Source: Desulfuromonadales bacterium (GTDB taxonomy: Bacteria > Desulfobacterota > Desulfuromonadia > Desulfuromonadales > Geopsychrobacteraceae). From it: a DNA stretch of 64,000 nucleotides. The stretch is taken from positions 1 through 64,000 of the forward strand of contig JAFGEL010000065.1 in assembly GCA_016931615.1 (NCBI GenBank). The letters run 5' to 3'. The notes below the pieces were generated by a model. The model was not told the origin of the DNA and searched no databases. It saw only the letters and a program-made list of their open reading frames with translations. This document shows, one piece after another, positions 10,038 to 20,567 of this stretch. Each line of letters starts with the position of its first letter. Position 1 is the first letter of the stretch. The translations under genes and the position numbers were made by a program.

Positions 10038-11491
10038 TCAGCACAGAAGGTCGTGGTTTGGTGCTTGATGAAAAACTGCTGTTTGAACAGTCGCAGCCCG
10101 GACGCATCGGGTATAGTCTGCCGAACCTCGATGTGCCGGCCGCAACTCCCGCAAAGCAGTTGCTGCGGAACGAGATAAGCGGCTTTCCCGAGCTTTCAGA
10201 AGTGGATGTCGTCAGGCATTATACCCGCCTGTCAACCTGGAACTACGGCGTTGACAGCGGTTTTTATCCTTTGGGCAGTTGTACGATGAAATACAACCCC
10301 AAGGTCAATGAGGCTGCGGCTCGCTTGCCGGGTTTCATGGATATCCATCCACAAACACCCGAAGCCCTTAATCAGGGGGCTTTGGAGCTGATGTACAACC
10401 TGCAGCGCGATCTTGGTGAGGTTTCCGGTTTCCCGGCGATCACTTTGCAGCCGGCTGCTGGAGCCCAGGGAGAGTTTGTCGGCATGCTGACGATCCGGGC
10501 TTGGCACGAAGCCAACGGCCAGAAGCGCCATAAGGTGATCATTCCCGATACGGCCCATGGGACCAATCCGGCTTCGGCGGCTCTCTGCGGTTATGAGGTG
10601 ATTACCGTGGCTTCGGATGGAATTCTCAGTAAAGAGGCTGTGGCGGAGCTCATGGATGAGGATGTCGCAGCGCTGATGGTCACCAATCCGAACACTCTGG
10701 GTCTGTTTGAAGCTGATATCCGGGCCATCTGCGACCTGGTTCATGAGCGCGGGGGGCTGGTCTACAGTGACGGGGCGAACCTGAATGCTCTGATGGGGAT
10801 CAGCCGTCCCGGCGATATCGGTATTGATGTCATGCATTTCAACCTGCATAAAACCTTTTCTACCCCTCACGGCGGGGGTGGTCCCGGGGCCGGCCCGGTC
10901 GGAGTGGTGAAAAGGCTGGAGCCTTTTCTCCCCAAACCCGTGGTTATCAAAGACGGTGATTCCTTTCGCTTGGACTACGACCGACCAGATTCAATCGGGC
11001 GGGTGAAGTCATTCTACGGTCATTTTGGGGTTCTGGTTCGCGCCTACAGTTACATCCTGTCCATGGGTGGGGCCGGGTTGAAGCGGGCTACCGAAATGGC
11101 GGTGCTGAATGCCAATTATATTCGTGCTCGACTGGAAGGTGAGTATGATCTGCCGAATCAGCAGCGTTCATTGCACGAAGTGGTGTTTTCTGAGGCAGCT
11201 CTGGCGAACGGTTGCCATACGCTGGATGTTGCAAAACGCCTGATCGACTATGGCTATCATCCGCCGACGATCTATTTTCCCCTGGTGGTTCATGGTGCGC
11301 TGATGATCGAACCGACGGAGACAGAGAGCAAGCAGACCATTGATGAATTCTGTGATGCCCTGCTGGCGATTGCTGAAGAAGCAAAAACGCAACCGGAAAA
11401 ACTCAAGATGGCACCTGTGCGGGCTAAAGTGAAAAGGCTTGATGAAGCGACTGCCGCGCGCAAACCGAAACTGCGTTGGGAAGAAGACTGA
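10034..11491 (+). CDS. gcvPB: Glycine dehydrogenase (decarboxylating) subunit 2
   Basis: [37 protein letters not shown] (PLP lysine). Confidence 0.97.
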   Translation: MISTEGRGLVLDEKLLFEQSQPGRIGYSLPNLDVPAATPAKQLLRNEISGFPELSEVDVVRHYTRLSTWNYGVDSGFYPLGSCTMKYNPKVNEAAARLPGFMDIHPQTPEALNQGALELMYNLQRDLGEVSGFPAITLQPAAGAQGEFVGMLTIRAWHEANGQKRHKVIIPDTAHGTNPASAALCGYEVITVASDGILSKEAVAELMDEDVAALMVTNPNTLGLFEADIRAICDLVHERGGLVYSDGANLNALMGISRPGDIGIDVMHFNLHKTFSTPHGGGGPGAGPVGVVKRLEPFLPKPVVIKDGDSFRLDYDRPDSIGRVKSFYGHFGVLVRAYSYILSMGGAGLKRATEMAVLNANYIRARLEGEYDLPNQQRSLHEVVFSEAALANGCHTLDVAKRLIDYGYHPPTIYFPLVVHGALMIEPTETESKQTIDEFCDALLAIAEEAKTQPEKLKMAPVRAKVKRLDEATAARKPKLRWEED

Positions 11492-11509
11492 AGATTGGCT
11501 GATGAATTT

Positions 11510-11540
11510 AAAAGACGCCCGTTTCAAGCGGGCGTCTTTT
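11510..11540. terminator. Bidirectional intrinsic terminator between gcvPB and tonB
   Basis: AAAAGACGCCCGtttcaagCGGGCGTCTTTT. Confidence 0.9.
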
Positions 11541-11543
11541 GTG

Positions 11544-12545
11544 TCAGCGCCCGTAGATATACTTGCCGACAATGGTATAACGAAAGTGAGCTCTGATATT
11601 CAGCTGCTCATGAGGATAGTGTTTGGTCAGCGGCCCGAAAGGGGCAGCGCGGTAGACGGCTTGGATCGCTTCAAAATCGAGGATGTCGGAACCACTGCTC
11701 TGACGCAGATCAACATCGAGCAATTCCCCTTGTTTGTTCACCACAATCAACAGTTCTAAAGTTCCCTCAATACCCGCCTGAGCAGCTTCGGGGGGATAAT
11801 TCCAGACCCGTTCAATCTGATCATGAAAGCGGCGGAAAAAAGATACCAGCAGGTCATGCTGGAGATTGAGCCAGATTGTGTCGCCGATTTCTACGTCATC
11901 CCGTTGCTTGACACGTTCGCGATCTGAGGTCTCACCCCTGGCGATCTGATCAAGTGTACTCAGGTCTGGACGCAATTGCTCGGGGGTCAACAACGGCAGA
12001 GGAGGTGATGCTTCAGGTGTTAACTGAACCGCCGGGGCTGATGGTGACGGCATCGGGGATTTTTTATTCTCATCTGGTACCAGAGACCTGTCCTGCGGTA
12101 TTTTGCTCGCAGATTTCGTGGCGGGCGCGGGTTGCCGCGGTGTTGTCGGCGGAATCGGCTGAGGCCGTTGCTGCGCAGAAGGTTTGGCGACGGATTGATC
12201 CCGAACATCCTCTCCTCTGGGTGCTTCTTCCTTGATAACCCGTTGATCACGTTCCGCTTTGCGGAATGATTCGACCGGTTCCTGCGGCACAGGCAACTGT
12301 GGCTGTTGATCAATTTCGAATTCCGCCGGTTTCTCAACCTGTGGCTGTTCCTGGGGCCTGGGACGGTCGATCAGGCGTACGATGGTCGGCTGTTGAGCGA
12401 TCTTGATGGGCGGTTTTGAAGAAAAGATTGCCAGTGCGACCACTATCAGGATATGCAGGCTCAGAGAACCCAGCAGGCAGTAAATCAGGAGTCTGGAAGG
12501 GTGATTGTTTGATCGCTGTAATTTTGAAGCCGGAAGGATGTCCAT
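11544..12545 (-). CDS. Energy transducer TonB
   Basis: N-terminal TM, Pro-rich linker, C-terminal GIEGTLELLIVVNKQGELLDVDLRQSSGSDILDFEAIQAV. Confidence 0.9.
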   Translation of the reverse strand: MDILPASKLQRSNNHPSRLLIYCLLGSLSLHILIVVALAIFSSKPPIKIAQQPTIVRLIDRPRPQEQPQVEKPAEFEIDQQPQLPVPQEPVESFRKAERDQRVIKEEAPRGEDVRDQSVAKPSAQQRPQPIPPTTPRQPAPATKSASKIPQDRSLVPDENKKSPMPSPSAPAVQLTPEASPPLPLLTPEQLRPDLSTLDQIARGETSDRERVKQRDDVEIGDTIWLNLQHDLLVSFFRRFHDQIERVWNYPPEAAQAGIEGTLELLIVVNKQGELLDVDLRQSSGSDILDFEAIQAVYRAAPFGPLTKHYPHEQLNIRAHFRYTIVGKYIYGR

Positions 12546-12610
12546 GATGTCTGGATTATAGCTTCACAGAGAAAAAAGGCCTAGCCCGATTCAACGAAAA
12601 TGAAAAAGCA

Positions 12611-12640
12611 TTGACCCTGTGATTTGCCATTAGGTATAAC
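12611..12640 (+). promoter_or_regulatory. Sigma-70 promoter for pta
   Basis: TTGACC-N18-TATAAC. Confidence 0.5.
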
Positions 12641-12711
12641 CGGAGCTTGAAAGATAAGCGCTTTTAAAATAGTCAATTTTTATTCGTGAAAATATCCTTC
12701 AGGAGGTTGAA

Positions 12712-13713
12712 ATGCATCTTGTAGACCAGATCAAGGCTAAAGCCCGTAAAAATTTACAGACTGTTGTTTTACCTGAAGGTTATGATGACCGGATGGTGGA
12801 AGCCGCAGCCCGGATTGTTGAGGACAAACTGGCAAAAGTCGTGCTACTGGGTCAGTCTGAAAGACTTTCTGCCAAAGCCTCGGAACTGGGAGTTTCCCTG
12901 GCTGGGGTGACGCTTATTGACCCCGGAACTTCCGACCTCCTGGACGATTATGCCGATGAGCTGGTGGAACTGCGCAAGAAAAAAGGCTTAAGCCGTGATC
13001 AAGCCATCGCACTTTTGACAGCAGAAGACAACCTCTACTTTGCCGCGATGATGGTTCATAAAGGCGATGCCGGTGGGGCGGTTGCCGGGGCATTCAATAC
13101 CACCGGTGACGTGTTGCGCGCAGCGTTCCAGGTTATTGGTACGGCCCCCGGGATGAAAACCGTTTCTTCGGTTTTTTTGATGGTGACCAAAACTCCTGAG
13201 TTCGGTGAAAACGGCGTGCTCTGTTTTGCGGATTGTGCCGTCAATCCCAACCCCGACGCTCAGGCCCTGGCTGAAATTGCCGTCAGTACGGCAGCCAGTT
13301 GCAAAAGCTTTCTCGGGGTTGATGCCCGTGTGGCGATGCTCAGTTTTTCAACCAAGGGCAGTGCCAGTCATGATGATTGTGACAAAGTTCTCAAGGCGTT
13401 GGACATCGCCAGACAGCTGGCTCCTGAGCTGGCTATTGATGGTGAACTTCAGGCCGATGCGGCTTTAGTCCCAAAAGTTGGCGACAAGAAAGCGCCCGGC
13501 TCAGGGGTTGCCGGAAAAGCGAATACCCTGGTGTTTCCCGATCTTGATGCCGGCAACATCGGCTATAAGCTGGTTGAACGCCTGGCCGGGGCCGAAGCGG
13601 TTGGGCCGATTATTCAAGGTCTGGCCAAACCGGTGAATGATCTTTCGCGCGGTTGTTCCGTGGACGATATTGTCAATGTTTCCGCGATTACGGCGGTTCA
13701 GGCTCAGGGTTAA
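12712..13713 (+). CDS. pta: Phosphate acetyltransferase
   Basis: [76 protein letters not shown]. Confidence 0.95.
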   Translation: MHLVDQIKAKARKNLQTVVLPEGYDDRMVEAAARIVEDKLAKVVLLGQSERLSAKASELGVSLAGVTLIDPGTSDLLDDYADELVELRKKKGLSRDQAIALLTAEDNLYFAAMMVHKGDAGGAVAGAFNTTGDVLRAAFQVIGTAPGMKTVSSVFLMVTKTPEFGENGVLCFADCAVNPNPDAQALAEIAVSTAASCKSFLGVDARVAMLSFSTKGSASHDDCDKVLKALDIARQLAPELAIDGELQADAALVPKVGDKKAPGSGVAGKANTLVFPDLDAGNIGYKLVERLAGAEAVGPIIQGLAKPVNDLSRGCSVDDIVNVSAITAVQAQG

Positions 13714-13752
13714 TGCCGTTGCCTCAATACCGGGCCTGATTGTGTTATCACC

Positions 13753-14427
13753 ATGATTCAACTCTATAACGTGACGAAAAAATACAGCAGCGACTCCGTT
13801 GCTGTAAAGGACCTGACTCTGCAGATCGATAAGGGCGATTTCGTTTACATTACCGGAGCGTCGGGAGCGGGAAAAACGACTTTTCTGCGAATGCTTTACG
13901 CTGCCGAAAAGCCGACCCGTGGGCAGATCCTTGTTGACCGGAAGAATATTACCCGTATTCGGGGCAATCAGATTCCTTATCTGAGGCGTAAAATCGGCGT
14001 TGTTTTTCAGGATTTTAAACTTCTGCAGAGCCGGACCGTCTACGAAAATGTCGCTTTTGCCCTTGAAGCTCAAGGAAAAAAACGTTACGAGGTGAGTAAA
14101 AAGGTTTACCAGGCTTTAAAAGAAGTCGGTCTGGAGCATCGTCTGCAGCGCAAGCCTCTGGAACTCTCTGGTGGCGAGCAGCAAAGGATTGCCATTGCCC
14201 GGGCCCTGGTGGTGGACCCCCTGATTCTGCTGGCTGATGAACCGAGCGGCAATCTGGATCTGGGGGTGACCCTGGAAATCATGGAACTGTTCAAGCGTGC
14301 GAATGCCCGTGGGACGACGGTTCTTCTGGCGACCCATGATCACAGTTTAAACCAGCGCTTTCCGCGCCGTATTATTACTCTGGATAAAGGCAAACTGGTC
14401 GGTGACCAACGGCCGTTACCTGGTTAG
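13753..14427 (+). CDS. ftsE: Cell division ATP-binding protein FtsE
   Basis: Walker A GASGAGKTT, LSGGEQQRIAIARALVVDPLILLADEPSGNLD; followed by ftsX. Confidence 0.95.
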   Translation: MIQLYNVTKKYSSDSVAVKDLTLQIDKGDFVYITGASGAGKTTFLRMLYAAEKPTRGQILVDRKNITRIRGNQIPYLRRKIGVVFQDFKLLQSRTVYENVAFALEAQGKKRYEVSKKVYQALKEVGLEHRLQRKPLELSGGEQQRIAIARALVVDPLILLADEPSGNLDLGVTLEIMELFKRANARGTTVLLATHDHSLNQRFPRRIITLDKGKLVGDQRPLPG

Positions 14428-14470
14428 TGCTCTTTAGCCGACAGCTCGTAAGGTTCTGGAGGTTCCAGCG

Positions 14471-15367
14471 GTGCTGGAAAACATTCGTTACTTCATTCTT
14501 CGTGCCCTGCGCAATATGCGTCAGTGGCCGTTTCTTTGTTCGGCGGCCATCCTGACAATGGCCGTCGCTCTGGCGACAGTTGCGACTTTTTTTCTTGTTG
14601 TCATTAACGTTGAACAGCTGGCGCAACGCTGGACGGAAGAGATCCAGGTGATCGCTTATCTGCGCAAACCGGTGCCCCAGCGGGACCTTGCCGGGATAAT
14701 CGAAACATTGAAAAACTATCCTGAAATTGCCGAGGTTCATTACGTTTCACAGCAGGACGCCATGGCCCGTTTTCGTACCCGGCTGGCGGATGACGCCAGT
14801 CTCCTCGACAGCATGGATGCCGATGTCCTTCCGGCTTCCTTTGAACTGGGGATACGGCCCAGTTTCAGGAATCAGGAGGGGATTGACCGGATCATTGAAC
14901 GCCTCGAAAATACCCTTGAACTGGACGATTTGCGTTACGGGCAAAAATGGCTTGAACGCTTTAACAGTTTTGTCAACATGCTGAGGTTTGTGGGGCTGGT
15001 TCTGGGGAGTTTTCTGTTGCTGGCAGCGCTATTTATCGTTTCAAATACGATAAAGCTCACACTCTATGCCCGGCGGGATGAATTGGAAATAATGGCCCTG
15101 GTGGGCGCTACAATGCGCTTTATCAAGGTTCCATTCCTGCTGGAGGGGGCTATTCAAGGGTTTCTGGGTGGTTTGATTTCGCTGCTCTTTCTCATGCTTT
15201 CTTTTAATCTTCTGATATCCCGCAGTCTCACCTCTTTCTGGTTGACCCCTGGAGATTTTCAGCTCCTGTTCCTGACGCTGAATCAGCAACTGGGATTGGT
15301 TTTTTCAGGCGTAGTGCTCGGTGTTCTCGGTAGCTTGTCCTCCTTAAGGCGGTTTGTCCGTATCTGA
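14471..15367 (+). CDS. ftsX: Cell division permease FtsX
   Basis: FtsX-type architecture with four TMs and PEIAEVHYVSQQDAMARFR. Confidence 0.93.
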   Translation: MLENIRYFILRALRNMRQWPFLCSAAILTMAVALATVATFFLVVINVEQLAQRWTEEIQVIAYLRKPVPQRDLAGIIETLKNYPEIAEVHYVSQQDAMARFRTRLADDASLLDSMDADVLPASFELGIRPSFRNQEGIDRIIERLENTLELDDLRYGQKWLERFNSFVNMLRFVGLVLGSFLLLAALFIVSNTIKLTLYARRDELEIMALVGATMRFIKVPFLLEGAIQGFLGGLISLLFLMLSFNLLISRSLTSFWLTPGDFQLLFLTLNQQLGLVFSGVVLGVLGSLSSLRRFVRI

Positions 15368-15370
15368 ATC

Positions 15371-16510
15371 ATGCAGAAAATAACTGTCATGCTGACTGTT
15401 TGTCTGGTTTTGTTCATGCCGCTGTGGGGTTTTGCGGATATTGAAGAGAATCAGGCTGAGTTGGAAAAAATCAGGATCAGGATAGAAAAGGCCGAAACTG
15501 AACTTAAACAGAAACGCCAATCAGAATTGGCCATCAGTCGTGAACTGGTTCTGTTAAAAAAGACCCTGCAGAATATCGATGCGAAAATCAGTGACCTGAC
15601 AGCGCAGCAGGAGCAGGTCCAGAACGATATATCCCGACAGAATCAGTTGATCAACGACAACCAACAGCGAATGCGGGCGACAACCGGACGGTTGAAAAAA
15701 AGGTTGGTCGCCCTTTACAAAGAAGGAGAAATGGGCGCGCTGAAAATTCTTTTTTCTGCCGACTCGCCTACTGAGATGGTTCAGCAGTATCATTACCTGA
15801 CCAAAGTTCTTGAGCACGATAATGTTCTGTTGAGTGAGTACCGTGACCTTTTTCATATCCAGAAACAGCAGCTTGCCGACTTGGAAAAACTGCAGGATAA
15901 AAAACTGAAACTTCTTGAAAATGAGCAGCATCAGCGTCAGATCGCTGCAGATGGTCGGCGTTTGCAGACCAGGCTGCTCAGACAGGCGCGCAATGAAAAA
16001 GAAACACTGAGCCGGGAACTGACGCAACTCAAGGAAAATGCCGCCCGGCTGAAACAACTCATTATCCGTCTTCAGGAACAACCAAAGAACAGTTCGGTCC
16101 CCGCTGCTGATTATTTTGCTGTCGGTCGGGGGAAATTGAGATGGCCCGTTGAAGGTCGGGTTGTCATCGGCTTCGGCACCCAGAAAGATGATAAGCTGGG
16201 CACCTATTATGAAAGCAACGGTATCGAAATTGCGGTGCAACCAGGAAAACCCATCAGTGCCGTCGCTTCAGGGAAAATAGTCTTCGCCGATTATTTTAAG
16301 GGTTATGGAAACCTGTATATCCTCAGCCATCCGGGAGGCTATCATTCCCTGTACGCTCATACAGATCGTATGCAAAAAAAATTGGGGGAAGAGGTTTCGG
16401 CGGGGGACCTGCTTGGTTATAGTGGTCTGGGGGGCCGCGAGAGTATCTATTTTGAGATTCGTTCACAGGGATCTCCCGTCAATCCACTGTCCTGGTTGAT
16501 GAAACGTTAA
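15371..16510 (+). CDS. envC: Murein hydrolase activator EnvC-like M23 protein
   Basis: Signal peptide, coiled coil, degenerate LytM domain (GIEIAVQPGKPISAVASGKIVFADYFKGYGNLYILSHPGGYHSLYAH). Confidence 0.88.
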   Translation: MQKITVMLTVCLVLFMPLWGFADIEENQAELEKIRIRIEKAETELKQKRQSELAISRELVLLKKTLQNIDAKISDLTAQQEQVQNDISRQNQLINDNQQRMRATTGRLKKRLVALYKEGEMGALKILFSADSPTEMVQQYHYLTKVLEHDNVLLSEYRDLFHIQKQQLADLEKLQDKKLKLLENEQHQRQIAADGRRLQTRLLRQARNEKETLSRELTQLKENAARLKQLIIRLQEQPKNSSVPAADYFAVGRGKLRWPVEGRVVIGFGTQKDDKLGTYYESNGIEIAVQPGKPISAVASGKIVFADYFKGYGNLYILSHPGGYHSLYAHTDRMQKKLGEEVSAGDLLGYSGLGGRESIYFEIRSQGSPVNPLSWLMKR

Positions 16511-16523
16511 TCGTGAGGCTTTT

Positions 16524-17822
16524 ATGGATGCTGTTAAAAGATTGAAAGTTTATTTCCTGGCGATGCTGATCGTAATGAATGCGGGCTACGCTTTTTGCCG
16601 GCAATCATCGGTCAATCAGGCGGATGACTATAAAAACCTGGAAATCTTTACCGACGTGTTATCGCTGATTCGCAACAGTTATGTCGAGGATGTTCAGACT
16701 CAGGACCTGATTTACGGAGCGATCAACGGAATGTTGCAGACCCTTGATCCGCACAGCAGTTTTTTAACCCCGGAAATGTACGAAGACATGCAGGCCGACA
16801 CCCATGGCGAATTCGGTGGCCTGGGCATTGAAATCACCATTAAAGACCATTCGCTGATCGTGGTTTCGCCGATAGAAGACACACCCGCTTATCGCGCCGG
16901 TATTAAGGCGGGGGATCGGATCGTCAAAATCAACGACCAGTTGACTCAGGATATTGAAATTATGCAGGCCGTGCGCTTGATGCGTGGGCCCCAGGGGGAT
17001 CCAGTCACCCTGACTATTGAGCGGGCGGGTGAAAAGAACCTGCTGGTCTTCACAATTGTCCGCGCCATTATTCAGATTGAAAGCGTCAAAAGTCGCTTGC
17101 TCGAAGGGCATTATGGTTACGTCAGGCTTTCCCAGTTTCAGGATCGCTCCGCCCAGGATTTGAAGAATCATTTGCAGCGCCTGGGCTCGGGAGAGCGAGA
17201 TAGCTTTTCCGGATTGATTCTCGATCTGAGAAATAATCCGGGAGGACTGCTCGACCAGGCGGTCGCGGTGGCCGACCTTTTTCTTGAAGAGGGCCTGATC
17301 GTTTACACCGAGGGGAGGGATGAGGAGGCTCAATTAAAGTTTGCGGCCAAGAAAGCCGAAACAGAGCCGGGATATCCCCTGATCGTCCTGATTAACGGTG
17401 GCAGTGCGAGTGCGGCAGAAATTGTTGCCGGTGCATTGCAGGACCATGGGCGAGCGATTGTTCTGGGTGAGCAGAGCTTCGGTAAGGGATCGGTTCAGAC
17501 GATTATTCCACTGGGCGATGATTCGGGATTGCGGCTGACAACCGCTCGCTACTTTACTCCCTCAGGGCGATCGATTCAGGCCAGAGGCATCACTCCTGAT
17601 ATTGTCGTGGCCCCCCTGATTCCGCAACTGTCGGAGACCTCTGCACCATTGAGGGAAAAGGATTTGGAAAATCACTTTGAAGCCGAAACCGATACCTCGG
17701 GAGAATCGTCGACAAGTTTCGGTGAAACAGAGGACAGTGCCGAGGATAATCAATTAAATCGCGCCCTTGAGCTTTTAAAGGGTTATGAAATACTGCAGCA
17801 CAGCACGAATAAAGCTGCCTGA
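16524..17822 (+). CDS. ctpA: S41 family C-terminal processing peptidase
   Basis: PDZ domain and LILDLRNNPGGLLDQAV, NGGSASAAEIVAGALQDHGRAIVLGEQSFGKGSVQ. Confidence 0.95.
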   Translation: MDAVKRLKVYFLAMLIVMNAGYAFCRQSSVNQADDYKNLEIFTDVLSLIRNSYVEDVQTQDLIYGAINGMLQTLDPHSSFLTPEMYEDMQADTHGEFGGLGIEITIKDHSLIVVSPIEDTPAYRAGIKAGDRIVKINDQLTQDIEIMQAVRLMRGPQGDPVTLTIERAGEKNLLVFTIVRAIIQIESVKSRLLEGHYGYVRLSQFQDRSAQDLKNHLQRLGSGERDSFSGLILDLRNNPGGLLDQAVAVADLFLEEGLIVYTEGRDEEAQLKFAAKKAETEPGYPLIVLINGGSASAAEIVAGALQDHGRAIVLGEQSFGKGSVQTIIPLGDDSGLRLTTARYFTPSGRSIQARGITPDIVVAPLIPQLSETSAPLREKDLENHFEAETDTSGESSTSFGETEDSAEDNQLNRALELLKGYEILQHSTNKAA

Positions 17823-17869
17823 AAATTAATGATCATCGGGTCGTCCCGAGGTTGAAAGATAAACCCACT

Positions 17870-19039
17870 ATGGCGTCTGCTAAAAAAACAACCGCTAAAA
17901 AAAGTCGCTCGAAAAAACCGCAACCCCCCCAAATGACTCAGGGCATGCGTTTGCTCTTGGCCAGTGTGTTCCTGCTGGGTTTCGTGTTCTTGTGTCTGCT
18001 GACGCTCGTCAGTTTGAGAGACCGACTGCTGCCGGGTGAGGTTTTTGTTTACGAGGAGCCGGAGCACGAAATTCTTGAAAAAGCCTATCAATACGGTGAC
18101 ATCTACAAGTTGGTCGAGCACCAGTTGATGAACGGACCGCAATCGATGGGCTGGCAGAAACTTCCTGCTTCAGGAACAACCCAGGTGCGAAAAGTTTTTG
18201 GTGAGTTTCCGTCACCTTTGTTCCTCGCCGAACTGAGCGCCCACATCGATCAGACGATGAGTCCGGCAGAGTTGAAAGTCCAGCGGGACAAGGGACTTAT
18301 TCAACTTTACTGGCAGGATCAGCTGCAACTGGAATTGCGTTACAGCATACCCGAACCGATGCAGGTCGAGAGAGGCCGCATCGCGATTATCATGGATGAC
18401 ATGGGTGGCTCCCTGGCAACTTTTCGCAAGCTTCTCGATCTTGATCTGCCTGTCACTCCGGCAATTCTGCCCGGTACTCCTCAGGCGACGGCGGCGACAT
18501 CACTTCTTCAATCAGCTGATCGTGAATACATGATTCATATCCCGATGCAGCCGCGCAGCTATCCGAAAACCGATCCCGGGGCCAATGCCCTGTTGTTGGG
18601 GCAGTCTGACGATGAAATTCGTCGTCTTGTCCGCTCTTACATGAAAACGGTTCCCGGGGCTGTTGGCGGCAATAATCATATGGGCTCACGTTACACTGAA
18701 GAAGCCGATTTGATGAGGATTGTACTGGATGAGCTGAAGCAGCATGGCCAGTTTTTCATTGACAGTCGGACCATCGGCAGCTCGGTTGCTTTTTCCGAAG
18801 CTCGTAGAATGGGTTTAAGGACCGCGTCCAGAAATATTTTTCTCGATAACCGGGATGATGTCGGCTACATACGTGAACAGATTCGTAAAATGGTTCGATT
18901 GGCGGGTTCGAATCGTGAAATTATTGCGATCTGCCATCCCCACAAGGAAACCCTTGAAGCCCTGCGGCTTGAAATGGACTGGTTGAAAAAACAACCGGTT
19001 GATTTCGTCCCGGCTTCAAGCCTGGTTCATGTCTACTGA
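17870..19039 (+). CDS. Divergent polysaccharide deacetylase family protein (YibQ-like)
   Basis: IAIIMDDMGGSLATFRKLLDLDLPVTPAILPGTP, NHMGSRYTEEADLM, FFIDSRT. Confidence 0.9.
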   Translation: MASAKKTTAKKSRSKKPQPPQMTQGMRLLLASVFLLGFVFLCLLTLVSLRDRLLPGEVFVYEEPEHEILEKAYQYGDIYKLVEHQLMNGPQSMGWQKLPASGTTQVRKVFGEFPSPLFLAELSAHIDQTMSPAELKVQRDKGLIQLYWQDQLQLELRYSIPEPMQVERGRIAIIMDDMGGSLATFRKLLDLDLPVTPAILPGTPQATAATSLLQSADREYMIHIPMQPRSYPKTDPGANALLLGQSDDEIRRLVRSYMKTVPGAVGGNNHMGSRYTEEADLMRIVLDELKQHGQFFIDSRTIGSSVAFSEARRMGLRTASRNIFLDNRDDVGYIREQIRKMVRLAGSNREIIAICHPHKETLEALRLEMDWLKKQPVDFVPASSLVHVY

Positions 19040-19047
19040 AACGGCCG

Positions 19048-20448
19048 TCATCCTTCATGTTGACGGGATATGTCATCAATCTCGATGCGGTTGAGGGTCG
19101 TCAGCCAGGAGAGATAGGGCTGGTGTTCTAGGATGTGAAAGGGATTTGCTCCACAACGCTGCAGCAGCAATGTCTGAGTTCCGGTGTTCTGCTCAGGGTA
19201 AGCCTGGCTGAACAGGTCACCGCTCGTGTCCTGCTTATGCTGCTGATGGAAGCTGCTTTCCAGCACCTCAACACTGCGCCCGGAAATCTTTTCTCCCTGA
19301 TGATCTAGACGGTAAAGCTCAAGCCGTGTTTGTTCCCGGTCAAGTCTGGTTTTCTGCAGCAGAAGATATCCTCTCCTCGTCGGATCATAGAGAAAATCAC
19401 CTAAAAGGCTCTGCTGGTTTGTGCCTGTCAATTCCCTGAAGTAATGTTGCAGCAGCAGTTTGAACAGACAGCGCTCTTCAATGAAACCACAGTAGCTGCT
19501 GTCGATACTTTCCAGGTAATACAGGTCTGGCCAGATAGCGTCTGTAGGTTCGATGGCTGTTCCACAGTAAAGACAGCCGCTTGGTATTCTTTGACGGCGC
19601 TGACGAAATTGAGCAGCATGAAGTTCCTGCTGCTCAAACAGATAATTGGCGATTTCTATGAGTCGCGTCGGGCCGTTTTCGAGATAGTCGAGATAAACCT
19701 GGCGGGCAAGATGAGACAATTGCAGGTGAACCTCGGTCTGACGTGCATGGGTAATGACCGGATAGATTTTGCCACTGGGGTTGGTGCTCAGGGTCTCAAC
19801 TTTTGGACTTTTGGCAATAAATCCTTCATAACAGCGATATCCCCGGTTGATGGCATAGGCCTTCAAAAGCTGGTAGGAGTTGCGGAACGGGCCGTCAAAG
19901 CGAATACGTGTGTCGATCAGGCATGGGAGAATTTTCAGCGTGGTTTTCGGACGCTGACTTTGAGAGAGAAAATCGGCCAGATGACGACAGTTTTCCAGCG
20001 AGGGCGCGTCTTTTATCGGGACAATAATACGATCTGCCGCATAAAGGGCACTGCGGGTATAGATGTCGAGAACGGGACTGGTGTCAATGATCAGAATTCC
20101 CTGCAATGCCGATTCAGCCACTTTCAGGGCCAGCTGATCAACGGATTGGATATGCTGAATAAAGTCGTAAAGCCGGCTGTTGGAAGGGATATAGTTGACC
20201 CCGTATTGACCGGTTGAAATCAGGTTTTCCGGTTGCAGCCCGGTAAACAGTTGACCGACATGGTGCTCAGAAGGAGTTTTTTTCAGGCGGAACATCTGAT
20301 CAACAGTAAAATGGTTATCAAAGCTGAACAGGGTGACCGGCAGGTCTTCGACCAGGGCTTTCAGGTAGATTGCCAGATTTGTCGCCAGGGTGGTTTTGCC
20401 GACACCGCCTTTTTCACTGGCAATGGTGATAACGTACGGACGAGCCAT
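19048..20448 (-). CDS. ParA/MinD-like ATPase with about 190-aa C-terminal extension
   Basis: MARPYVITIASEKGGVGKTTLATNLAIYLKAL Walker A; start at 20448 supported by GAGG SD; C-terminal CLYCG...C...C region of unknown function. Confidence 0.85.
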   Translation of the reverse strand: MARPYVITIASEKGGVGKTTLATNLAIYLKALVEDLPVTLFSFDNHFTVDQMFRLKKTPSEHHVGQLFTGLQPENLISTGQYGVNYIPSNSRLYDFIQHIQSVDQLALKVAESALQGILIIDTSPVLDIYTRSALYAADRIIVPIKDAPSLENCRHLADFLSQSQRPKTTLKILPCLIDTRIRFDGPFRNSYQLLKAYAINRGYRCYEGFIAKSPKVETLSTNPSGKIYPVITHARQTEVHLQLSHLARQVYLDYLENGPTRLIEIANYLFEQQELHAAQFRQRRQRIPSGCLYCGTAIEPTDAIWPDLYYLESIDSSYCGFIEERCLFKLLLQHYFRELTGTNQQSLLGDFLYDPTRRGYLLLQKTRLDREQTRLELYRLDHQGEKISGRSVEVLESSFHQQHKQDTSGDLFSQAYPEQNTGTQTLLLQRCGANPFHILEHQPYLSWLTTLNRIEIDDISRQHEG

Positions 20449-20567
20449 AGAATCCTCATTTGTGGTTAATGCGGTTTTATAGGGCATTACGGTAAAGCTG
20501 TCAATGTCGGGCAAAGCTCGCTACAATAGTGTTTTTTATGCTGAGAAAGGCAGGTTGAAGTCTATCA

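Noticed and set aside
11439-11759. 106-aa plus ORF across the gcvPB/tonB terminator
   Set aside because: Spans a strong bidirectional terminator and is antisense to tonB.
19444-20217. 257-aa plus ORF antisense to the ParA-like gene
   Set aside because: The minus frame has a clear P-loop ATPase; the plus translation has no recognisable domain and is typical antisense open frame.
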